Source: an uncultured Selenomonadaceae bacterium (lineage in GTDB: Bacteria; Bacillota; Negativicutes; Selenomonadales; Selenomonadaceae). Taken from it: a DNA stretch of 5,847 bases. The notes beneath the pieces were generated by a model. It was not told where the DNA came from. It did not search any database and worked only from the letters and a program-made list of their open reading frames with translations. The position numbers and the translations under genes were made by a program. Shown piece after piece: positions 1 through 5,847 of this stretch (positions within the stretch are counted from its first letter, which is position 1; each line of letters starts with the position of its first letter). The stretch covers positions 1 to 5,847 of the forward strand of contig CAJOFG010000155.1 in NCBI GenBank assembly GCA_905233965.1, given 5' to 3'.

Positions 1-3000
1 AAGCCGATAATCGGTTGCGAAGTTTATCTCGCGCCCGGCTCCCGGTTTGAAAAAAATTTTTCGGACGGCGTGAAATATTTTCATCTTATCCTGCTCGCCG
101 AAAACAATGAAGGTTACAAAAATTTGGTGAAACTCGTTTCTCTCGCCGCGACGGAGGGAATGTATTACAAGCCGCGCGTCGATAAAGAAATTTTGCGCAA
201 ATATCACGAAGGTTTAATCGCGTTGAGTGCGTGCGTCGCCGGAGAAATTCCCCGCGCAATTTTGCAAGATAATTTTCCCCGCGCCGTCGAACTCACGAAG
301 GAGTACGTTGAAATTTTCGGACGTGAAAATTTTTTTCTCGAAATTCAAAATCACGGTTCGCCGGACGAAAAAAAAATCCGGGACGCGCTGATAAAAATTT
401 CCGACGAACTCGGTGTCGGACTCGTCGCGACTAACGATTCGCATTACGTCAATCAAGAGGACAGCGAACTTCACGAAATACTTCTCTGCATACAGACCGG
501 CAAGACGATTAACGATTCGCGCAGAATGAAATTTGATTCCGACCAATATTATTTGAAGTCGCCGGAGGAAATGCGAAAAATTTTTTCCGACGTTCCGGAC
601 GCTTGCGAAAATACTTTGAAGATTGCCGAACGCTGTAACGTGACTTTTGAGTTCGGAAAGCTCAAGTTGCCGGTTTATCCTTTGCCGGAAAATTCCGGTG
701 ACGAGGCGGAATATTTGCACGACCTTTGCTACAAAAAAGTTTCCGAACGCTATGAAGTCGTGACGGACGAAATTAAATCTCGGCTTGATTACGAACTTGC
801 CGTGATAAAAAAAATGGGTTACGAAGGATATTTTTTAATCGTTTGGGACTTTATCGACTTCGCGAAAAAATCCGGAATACCGGTCGGACCGGGCAGAGGT
901 TCCGCCGCCGGAAGTATCGTTGCTTACGTTTTGGGAATAACCGGTTTAAATCCGCTCGAATTTGATTTGCTGTTTGAAAGATTTTTAAATCCGGAGCGGG
1001 TATCAATGCCGGACATCGACATTGATTTTTGTTACATTCGCCGCGAAGAAGTCATCGAGTACGTCAAAAAATTTTACGGCGAAGATCACGTTTCGCAAAT
1101 CGTAACTTTCGGGACGATGGCGGCGAAGGCGGCAATTCGTGACGTGGTTCGCGCTCTGGATATTTCTTACGCGGAAGGTTCTCGCATTGTCGAAATGATT
1201 CCGAACGAATTAAAAATTACTCTCGATAAAGCGTTGCAAACTTCCGGCGAATTGAAACGCGAATACGAAAAAAATCCGGAAGTCCGGCGCGTCCTCGACC
1301 TCGCGAAAAAGTTGGAAGGTATGCCGCGCCATGTATCGGTTCATGCGGCGGGCATCGTCATCTCAAAAAATCCGCTCACCGATTACGTTCCCGTTCAATT
1401 TTCCGGCAATATGCTCGTCACTCAATACGACAAAGATAAAATTGAGGAGCTCGGACTTTTGAAAATGGATTTTCTCGGTCTGAGAACTTTAACGATAATC
1501 AACGAGGCCGTCGAAAATATTCGGCAGACGCGGGGAATTGAAATTGATGTGAACAAAATTCCTCTGCGCGATGAATCGACCGCAAAAATGTTGGCGGACG
1601 GAAAAACCGGCGCGGTCTTTCAAATGGAGTCGCCCGGCATGACGAAACTTGTTCGCGATTTAAAACCGGAATGTTTCGCCGACTTGATACCGACCGTCGC
1701 ACTTTACCGACCGGGACCTTTGGGCACCGGAATGGTTGAGGACTTCATCGACGGGCGACACGGAATAAGAAAAACGAATTACCTGCACCCGAAATTGGAA
1801 CCGATTTTGAAAGAAACTTTCGGCGTGATTTTGTATCAGGAACAAGTCATGCAAATTGTCCGGGCGTTGGCGGGATTCAGTCTCGGGCAAGCGGATTTGT
1901 TGCGCCGCGCAATGGGTAAAAAGAAAGCGTCCATTTTGAAATCGCAGAAGTCAAATTTTTTGTCCGGCTGTGCGGCAAACGGGATTGAAAAAAATTTGGC
2001 GGAAAAAATTTTCAAACTGCTCGAACATTTCGCCGACTACGGATTCAACAAATCACATTCGGCGGCTTATGCTTTAATCGCCTGGCAGACCGCTTGGCTG
2101 AAAAATCATTACCCGGCCGAATTTATGGCGGCGATGATGTCCGGCGTAATGGACTCGGACAAAGTTGCAACCTACGTTGAACTTACCCGCGCAATGGGCA
2201 TAAAAGTTTTGGGACCGGACATAAATTTAAGCGGCGTACATTTTTCGGTGAAGAACGGAGAAATTCGTTTCGCCTTGTCCGCGATAAAAAATTTGGGCGA
2301 ACTCGCGATAAAAGATGTCACCGCGACACGGGAGCGCGACGGAAATTTTAAATCCCTCGTCGATTTTTGCAGTCGTCCGGAGATGAAAAATTTCGGCAAA
2401 CGTGCGCTGGAAAATTTGATTAAGTCCGGAGCGTTCGACGGAATTGAGCCGCGCAGAACCGCTTTGCTCGAATATCTGGATTCCGCCGTTGCCGAAGGGA
2501 AGCGCAGACGCGAAGATAACGTGCGCGGACAGTCCGGACTTTTCGACGAAGAAAATTTTTCCGAAATTGAAATTCCCATTCCGAAAATTCCGGAGCGACC
2601 GAAAAATGAAATTCTCGCTTGGGAAAAAGAAACGCTCGGCTTTTACATGACGGGGCATCCGCTCGAAGAATTTTCCGAAAAACTTTCCGGCTTGACGGAG
2701 TTGCATGACGTTGCCGGGAAGAAAATAAAAATCGGCAAGCGAATAAAAATCGGAGGGCTTATCACAAATTCCAAAAGGTTGACGACGAAAAAAGGGGAGA
2801 TGATGGCATTCATCACGCTGGAAGATTTTTCCGGCGAATTGAAGGTTACGATTTTTCCCGGCGTTTTCAATCGGTGCATGAATACGATTTTGCCGGACGA
2901 AGTCGTGATAATTTCGGGCAAGCCGGACGATTCGCGCGGAGAAATTCAATTTTTGGCTGACACGGTTACGAACGCAAAAAATTATGTGCCGGAAATTTTT

Positions 3001-3207
3001 TTGACGATAACTCCGGAAAAAGAAAATCCGGAAACGATTGCGCGGTTGAAAAAAATTTTTTCCGACAATCCGGGTGCCGGGCAAGTTTACTGGAACAGGT
3101 TCGGCAAGTGGCAAAGAGCCGGCGCGAACGTAAAAATTTCCGACGACAAAAATTTGAAAGTTGAATTGAAAAAAATTCTCGGCGCGGAAAATGTTCGTTA
3201 CTGTTGA
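1..3207 (+). CDS. dnaE: DNA polymerase III subunit alpha (DnaE), 5'-truncated by the window edge
   Basis: Catalytic subunit of the replicative DNA polymerase, which adds dNTPs at the replication fork in the holoenzyme. The frame is open from base 1 to the TGA at 3205-3207, giving 1068 visible residues. The family usually has about 1,130-1,160, so roughly 70-90 N-terminal residues lie upstream; the GTG at 70 is an internal Val, because residues before it (KPIIGCEVY) are already PHP-domain sequence. Visible residues 1 to about 200 are the PHP domain, with E7, C78 and the D146/H148 pair of TNDSHY retained, suggesting a metal-binding PHP site; its first His motif is out of view. The C-family polymerase core follows: GPGRGSAAGS at 296-305, catalytic Asps 340 and 342 in PDIDIDF, the third Asp at 490 in KMDFLGL, GVILYQEQVMQ from 608, RRAMGKKK at 635-642, and DYGFNKSHSAAY from 679. 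An OB-fold lies near 905-960, then a short C-terminal domain. No intein interrupts the visible motifs. The identification is secure. Confidence 0.97.
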   Translation, partial: KPIIGCEVYLAPGSRFEKNFSDGVKYFHLILLAENNEGYKNLVKLVSLAATEGMYYKPRVDKEILRKYHEGLIALSACVAGEIPRAILQDNFPRAVELTKEYVEIFGRENFFLEIQNHGSPDEKKIRDALIKISDELGVGLVATNDSHYVNQEDSELHEILLCIQTGKTINDSRRMKFDSDQYYLKSPEEMRKIFSDVPDACENTLKIAERCNVTFEFGKLKLPVYPLPENSGDEAEYLHDLCYKKVSERYEVVTDEIKSRLDYELAVIKKMGYEGYFLIVWDFIDFAKKSGIPVGPGRGSAAGSIVAYVLGITGLNPLEFDLLFERFLNPERVSMPDIDIDFCYIRREEVIEYVKKFYGEDHVSQIVTFGTMAAKAAIRDVVRALDISYAEGSRIVEMIPNELKITLDKALQTSGELKREYEKNPEVRRVLDLAKKLEGMPRHVSVHAAGIVISKNPLTDYVPVQFSGNMLVTQYDKDKIEELGLLKMDFLGLRTLTIINEAVENIRQTRGIEIDVNKIPLRDESTAKMLADGKTGAVFQMESPGMTKLVRDLKPECFADLIPTVALYRPGPLGTGMVEDFIDGRHGIRKTNYLHPKLEPILKETFGVILYQEQVMQIVRALAGFSLGQADLLRRAMGKKKASILKSQKSNFLSGCAANGIEKNLAEKIFKLLEHFADYGFNKSHSAAYALIAWQTAWLKNHYPAEFMAAMMSGVMDSDKVATYVELTRAMGIKVLGPDINLSGVHFSVKNGEIRFALSAIKNLGELAIKDVTATRERDGNFKSLVDFCSRPEMKNFGKRALENLIKSGAFDGIEPRRTALLEYLDSAVAEGKRRREDNVRGQSGLFDEENFSEIEIPIPKIPERPKNEILAWEKETLGFYMTGHPLEEFSEKLSGLTELHDVAGKKIKIGKRIKIGGLITNSKRLTTKKGEMMAFITLEDFSGELKVTIFPGVFNRCMNTILPDEVVIISGKPDDSRGEIQFLADTVTNAKNYVPEIFLTITPEKENPETIARLKKIFSDNPGAGQVYWNRFGKWQRAGANVKISDDKNLKVELKKILGAENVRYC

Positions 3208-3214
3208 GGGGGAG
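3206..3214 (+). promoter_or_regulatory. Shine-Dalgarno sequence overlapping the dnaE stop
   Basis: The purine run GAGGGGGAG overlaps the dnaE stop codon (TGA 3205-3207). It lies 9 bases before a TTG at 3224, good spacing for a start there. It is too close to the in-frame GTG at 3214 and too far from the GTG at 3337 to serve either. This favours translation of the pilT-like gene starting at 3224 and coupling to dnaE. The inference rests on spacing alone. Confidence 0.55.
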
Positions 3215-3223
3215 TGTTCGGAT

Positions 3224-4185
3224 TTGAGTTTGACGGAAATTAAGCGTCCGACGTACATTTCACTGCGGGACAACCGATTTTTTTTCGCGTCGCCGGAAAT
3301 TTTTTCAAAGTCGGAGAAATTTTATCGCCGGAGGACGTGCAAATTTTTTTGTCGGAACTCGTACCCGCCCGGCTCCTCGACGAATTGAAAAATACATCTT
3401 CAATCGACTTTTCCCACGTCGAAAAAAATATTTCCCGGCGTTTCCGGGTGAACGTCTATTTTCAGCGAAAATTTCCGGCGGCGGCTCTTCGACTCATTCC
3501 GGAAAAAATTCCGTCGCTTGAGGAAATCGGCGCACCTCCGGCTTTGAAAAATTTTTTCGACGCGACGCAAGGTTTAATTTTGGTCACGGGAAAAACCGGC
3601 TCCGGGAAATCCACGACAATCGCCGCATTTTTGAATGAGCTTTGCAAAATTCGCCCGTGCCACCTTTTGACGTTGGAAGACCCGATAGAATTTGAATATA
3701 CTTCGCCGGACTCTTTCATCAGTCAGCGGGAATTCGGACAAGATTTTTTCGACTTCGCCGGCGCGGTACGAACATCTTTGCGCGAAATGCCGGACGTTTT
3801 GTTAATCGGAGAAATTCGCGACGCGGAAACAATGCACGCGGCGTTGGAAGCGTCGGCGGCGGGAATTTTGGTTTTGGCGACTTTACACACGAAGTCGGCG
3901 GCTGAAACTGCAATGAGAGTCGAAACAATGTTCCCGCTCGTTCAACGCGACGCAATCCGGGATTTGTTCGCCGACGAATTCAGCGCGATAATTTCTCAGC
4001 AACTTTTGAAAAAACCGGACGGCGGCAGAGTTTGCGCTGCCGAAGTTTTGCTGGCGAATCCGGCATCGCGTTCACTCGTTCGGCAAGGAAAATATATTCA
4101 ACTGCCCTCCGTGATGATGAGCAACCAAAAATCCGGAATGAATACAATGGCGGCGGCGGTTGAAAAAATCCGGAAAAAATTTTAG
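3224..4185 (+). CDS. PilT-like type IV pilus ATPase, apparent frameshift or nonsense near 3241-3244
   Basis: A hexameric secretion-type ATPase of the PilT/GspE family; PilT members power pilus retraction at the inner membrane. From 3244 one frame reads ASDVHFTAG, the usual start of the PilT N-terminal domain, then FRVNVYFQR, Walker A GKTGSGKSTT, LTLEDPIEF, the Asp-box-like QREFGQDF, Walker B LLIGEIRD, the His box ATLHTKSAAET, ISQQLL and LVRQGKYIQLPS. That frame has TAA at 3241-3243 immediately before ASDVHF and no normal start until GTG 3337, which would lose the conserved N-terminus. The best ribosome binding site (3206-3214) points to TTG 3224 in the neighbouring frame (SLTEIK); re-reading one base at 3244 gives SLTEIK-ASDVHF and about 320 residues. 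ATG 3191 is an alternative start in that other frame. The protein also stops soon after the GMNTM motif, so it lacks a C-terminal tail common in PilT (usually about 345-360 residues). It could be a sequencing error, a recent mutation or a pseudogene. The family is secure; intactness and a strict PilT role are not. Confidence 0.8.
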
Positions 4186-4209
4186 CCGGTACGTTCCGGG
4201 CAAATTGTG

Positions 4210-4247
4210 ATAAAAATTTAAAAGTTTCCTTGCATTTAAAATTTTAT
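4210..4247. repeat. Imperfect AT-only inverted repeat (13-base arms, 12-base loop)
   Basis: Bases 4210-4222 pair with 4235-4247 at 12 of 13 positions, with one A/A mismatch (4216 against 4241). Every paired base is A or T. The intervening 12 bases include most of the likely -35 hexamer of the tRNA promoter, and the right arm covers its last base and part of the spacer. The lack of G-C pairs and of a flanking T-run argues against a classical terminator. It could be an operator-like dyad, an upstream curved element, or chance in an AT-rich gap. Confidence 0.45.
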
Positions 4248-4258
4248 TGTGTTAAACT
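4230..4258 (+). promoter_or_regulatory. Putative sigma-70-type promoter for tRNA-Pro
   Basis: TTGCAT (4230-4235) resembles a -35 box and TAAACT (4253-4258) a -10 box, with a 17-base spacer. Transcription would start near 4265, about four bases before the mature tRNA 5' end at 4269. The surrounding AT-rich stretch is the only one of its kind in the window. The -10 matches consensus at four of six bases, so the call is reasonable rather than certain. Confidence 0.6.
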
Positions 4259-4268
4259 AGCCGACGTT

Positions 4269-4346
4269 CGGGACGTAGCTCAGTTTGGCTAGAGCGCTTC
4301 CTTGGGGTGGAAGAGGTCGTGAGTTCGAATCTCGTCGTTCCGACCA
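4269..4346 (+). tRNA. tRNA-Pro (anticodon GGG)
   Basis: Delivers proline for CCC and CCU codons. The full cloverleaf can be drawn by hand. The acceptor CGGGACG (4269-4275) pairs with CGTTCCG (4336-4342) with one G-U, then A73 and an encoded CCA at 4344-4346. The D stem is GCTC/GAGC (4278-4281, 4292-4295) and its loop carries GG at 4287-4288. The anticodon stem CTTCC/GGAAG (4297-4301, 4309-4313) encloses the loop TTGGGGT, so the anticodon is GGG at 4304-4306, followed by G37. The T loop is TTCGAAT (4324-4330); its stem GTGAG/CTCGT has two outer wobble pairs. The C1-G72 pair and G37 are both typical of bacterial tRNA-Pro. It has its own likely promoter upstream and a terminator downstream, so it appears to be a single-gene transcription unit. 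Confidence 0.95.
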
Positions 4347-4363
4347 TTCGATACGAAATTTAC

Positions 4364-4404
4364 AACCGTCGCGCGGAGCGGTCTTTGCCCGGCGGCGGTT
4401 TTTT
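4364..4404 (+). terminator. Rho-independent terminator after tRNA-Pro
   Basis: AACCGTCGC (4364-4372) pairs with GCGGCGGTT (4392-4400) as nine base pairs including one U-G, around a 19-base loop that may pair further internally. Six T residues (4399-4404) follow, two of them shared with the stem end. Lying 17 bases after the tRNA CCA and before the next gene, it fits termination of the tRNA transcript. The loop is larger than ideal. Confidence 0.6.
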
Positions 4405-4414
4405 GATTTATATC
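4385..4414 (+). promoter_or_regulatory. Possible promoter for the DUF3084-YqgF-like operon
   Basis: TTGCCC (4385-4390) and TATATC (4409-4414) are separated by 18 bases and each match consensus at four of six positions. Transcription would start near 4421, giving a leader of about 22 bases to the ATG at 4443. A promoter is expected here if the hairpin at 4364-4404 terminates the tRNA transcript, but the element overlaps that hairpin and the match is weak. Read-through from the tRNA promoter is the alternative. Confidence 0.3.
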
Positions 4415-4442
4415 TTGAAAAATTTTTTCCCGGAGGAAATAA

Positions 4443-5624
4443 ATGTACGGATTGTATCTGATAGGCGTGATGGTTGTCACCGGCGGCATAATTGCTTTTA
4501 TCGGCGACAAACTCGGAACGAAAATCGGAAAGAAACGTCTTTCAATTTTCGGACTTCGCCCGCGCCACACATCAATGATAATAACCGTGTTGACCGGCGT
4601 TTTCATCACGGCGGCATCAATCGGGGTCATGGCGATCACTTCCGAAAATGTTCGTACCGCTTTGTTCGGCATGGAACAGTTAAACGCGACAATGTCATCA
4701 ACAAAAAAAGCAGTCGAAGCTTTGGCGGTTGAACTTTTGCAATCGCAGGAAGAATACAGAAACGCCGAAGGAAATTTGAAAAAGTCGCGGAAAGAAATTG
4801 CCGACTTGAAAGCCGAACAGGAAACTTTGACGGCGGAATCCGAAAATTTGAAAAACGGAATATCGAAACTCGAATCCGAAAAAAATGCTCTCACTTCGCA
4901 AAACGAAACCTTAACCGCATCGAACACCAAACTTGACGAGAGCAACAAAAAACTTTCCGCCGACAATTCGCAACTTGAGGAACACGCAAAAAATTTACGC
5001 GAAGGTTTAATCGCGATTCGTGAAGGCGACATCGCTTTTCGTGCCGGCGAAATTTTGGCGACCGGCGTTGTCAAAGGCGGTCGTTCCGAACCCGAAATTA
5101 CCGACGATATAAATTCGCTCGTCGCGCAAGCGTCTAAAAAAATTGAACAAAGTTTCGGTTCGGACGCCGAAAGTTCCGTCTGGGTCTATCAGCCGGAATT
5201 GCAAAACGCGATTGATGAAATTTCCGGAAGTACCGGCGATATGGTTGTGAGAATTGCCGCCGCCGGAAATTTGATTCGCGGCGAACCGGTCCGGACTTCT
5301 CTTTCCGTTTATCCGAACAAAGATGTTTTCGCACGGAACGAATTGATTCTGTCCCGGATTTACGACATAAAAAATGATGATGACGTTGAGCCGATTATCC
5401 AAAAATTTTTGGCGGAAATAAATCGCTTGGCAGTCGAAAAAGGAATTTTGCCCGACCCGATAACCGGCACGGTCGGCGCAATGGAAGTCGAGCAAATGTA
5501 CGGCTTGGCGGGAAATTTGATGGAGCTTCGCGGACCGGTTCACCTTACCGCATATGCGCGGGACAACACAAAATCAATCGGTCCTCTCAGATTAAACATA
5601 GAAATTGACAAAGGAAATTCATGA
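4443..5624 (+). CDS. DUF3084 family membrane-anchored coiled-coil protein
   Basis: A 393-residue protein of unknown function. ATG 4443 is chosen because GGAGGA at 4432-4437 sits 5 bases upstream. Residues 4-21 and 44-65 are two hydrophobic membrane segments joined by a short basic loop ending IFGLRPRHT, a wording characteristic of DUF3084 (GD-x-(I/L)-GT...GLRPR). The loop's Lys/Arg residues suggest it lies in the cytoplasm, which would put both termini on the other side of the membrane, but this is uncertain. About 84-190 is a long coiled coil, with ten Leu at exact seven-residue spacing from 122 to 185 and Asn at four successive partner positions (154, 161, 168, 175). A folded C-terminal domain follows, beginning IREGDIAFRAGEILATG and running to the end. 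Its stop overlaps the start of the YqgF-like gene by four bases, so the two are likely co-expressed. I recognise the family by its N-terminal pattern and by its neighbour; no biochemical role is known to me. Confidence 0.85.
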   Translation: MYGLYLIGVMVVTGGIIAFIGDKLGTKIGKKRLSIFGLRPRHTSMIITVLTGVFITAASIGVMAITSENVRTALFGMEQLNATMSSTKKAVEALAVELLQSQEEYRNAEGNLKKSRKEIADLKAEQETLTAESENLKNGISKLESEKNALTSQNETLTASNTKLDESNKKLSADNSQLEEHAKNLREGLIAIREGDIAFRAGEILATGVVKGGRSEPEITDDINSLVAQASKKIEQSFGSDAESSVWVYQPELQNAIDEISGSTGDMVVRIAAAGNLIRGEPVRTSLSVYPNKDVFARNELILSRIYDIKNDDDVEPIIQKFLAEINRLAVEKGILPDPITGTVGAMEVEQMYGLAGNLMELRGPVHLTAYARDNTKSIGPLRLNIEIDKGNS

Positions 5625-5847
5625 TGCACTTCATCGGAATAGATCCCGGCCGGGACAAATGCGGAGTGGCGGTTTTAAATTCCGGCGGCGAAATAAAATT
5701 TGAAGAAGTAATTCCGACCGGCGAATTGGAAAACACTTTGCAAAAACTTTCCGCGAATTTCAAAGTCGAAAAAATAATTTTGGGCGACGGCACAACTCAC
5801 AAGTCCGTCGAAAAAAAAATCGCGGCAAAAAAAATTCCCTGCCTCGT
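5621..5847 (+). CDS. RuvC/YqgF-like RNase H-fold protein, 3'-truncated by the window edge
   Basis: Only the first 75 codons are visible; the frame is open to the last base. It starts at ATG 5621, overlapping the DUF3084 stop as ATGA, or at the adjacent ATG 5624; AAGGAA at 5611-5616 could serve either. The N-terminus FIGIDPGRDKCGVAVL is the first strand of an RNase H/RuvC-type fold, with the Asp of GIDPG in the position of the first catalytic acid, and ILGDGTTHK further on resembles the YqgF-family motif after the second acid-bearing strand. Relatives are labelled pre-16S rRNA-processing nuclease or Holliday junction resolvase-like proteins. This one is closer to the version found beside DUF3084 genes than to canonical RuvX, so I give no gene symbol. 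The remaining catalytic residues lie beyond the window, so activity cannot be judged. Confidence 0.75.
   Translation, partial: MMHFIGIDPGRDKCGVAVLNSGGEIKFEEVIPTGELENTLQKLSANFKVEKIILGDGTTHKSVEKKIAAKKIPCL

Noticed and set aside
207..222. 16-base direct repeat of dnaE 207-222 at 5000-5015
   Set aside because: Both copies encode EGLIA in coding frames with the same codon preferences; no flanking similarity extends the match, so shared codon usage explains it.
2227..3273. Long open frame (348 codons) on the minus strand opposite the dnaE 3' end
   Set aside because: It lies almost entirely antisense to confidently identified dnaE. Its translation is Phe/Arg/Asn-rich with no recognisable motif, as expected from the complement of GAA/AAA/TTT-rich codons.
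3278..3285. T8 run in the pilT-like gene as a programmed slippage site
   Set aside because: The PilT reading frame is already established upstream of it at 3244, so slippage at the T run would break rather than restore the frame.
3191..3388. Separate small gene starting at ATG 3191
   Set aside because: Its later part is out of frame with clear PilT sequence from 3244 onward and resembles nothing known; only its first codons may belong to the pilT-like gene start.
4186..4199. CCGG-TACGTT-CCGG hairpin after the pilT-like stop as a terminator
   Set aside because: The stem is only four base pairs and no T-run follows; CCGG is also extremely common throughout the window.
4307..4732. Plus-strand open frame starting inside the tRNA
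   Set aside because: It starts within the tRNA anticodon loop and runs out of frame through the DUF3084 start; its composition is Arg/Asn-rich with no family resemblance.
4289..5074. Minus-strand open frame (261 codons) across the tRNA and the DUF3084 gene
   Set aside because: It overlaps a tRNA and a well-supported coding gene, and is Ser/Phe-rich as expected of antisense to the coiled-coil region. The stretch NGRNDEIRTHDLFHPKEAL is the familiar spurious product of reading a tRNA gene in reverse.

Overview
The window looks like ordinary bacterial chromosome carrying housekeeping genes, all on the + strand. In order it holds: the 3' part of dnaE (replicative DNA polymerase III alpha subunit); a pilT-like type IV pilus ATPase gene whose first codons are out of frame with the rest; a tRNA-Pro(GGG) gene with its own promoter; a gene for a two-helix membrane protein with a long coiled coil (DUF3084 family); and the 5' part of a RuvC/YqgF-like nuclease-fold gene that runs off the right edge. 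No insertion sequence, phage gene, CRISPR array or defence cassette was seen.

Organism: a type IV pilus ATPase together with a DUF3084 gene overlapping a YqgF-like gene is an arrangement I associate with Negativicutes (diderm Firmicutes) and Cyanobacteria. The DnaE is unsplit and uninterrupted through its visible polymerase motifs, and its wording seems closest to Negativicutes-type DnaE. This placement is inference from memory, with moderate confidence at best. Base usage is distinctive: AAA/AAT/TTT/GAA codons alternate with GCG/CCG/GGC/CGC codons, giving many A-run/T-run junctions next to CCGG tetramers.

Layout: positions 1-3207 are dnaE, entered in frame with its start outside the window. 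A purine-rich Shine-Dalgarno sequence overlaps the dnaE stop and serves the pilT-like gene (about 3224-4185), so the two are probably cotranscribed. In the pilT-like gene the recognisable family sequence begins immediately after an in-frame TAA, which implies a one-base indel, a nonsense change, or a broken gene. The 83-base gap 4186-4268 carries an AT-only inverted repeat and a promoter for the tRNA. The 96-base gap 4347-4442 carries a hairpin plus T-run terminator and then a possible promoter and a strong ribosome binding site for the DUF3084 gene. DUF3084 and the YqgF-like gene overlap by four bases (ATGA) and are almost certainly translationally coupled.

I found no convincing undescribed system. 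The points most worth a second look are the disrupted start of the pilT-like gene, the coupled pair of a membrane coiled-coil protein with a nuclease-fold protein, the very regular Leu/Asn heptads of the coiled coil, the AT-only dyad at the tRNA promoter, and the strong excess of CCGG against near absence of GGCC and GATC.
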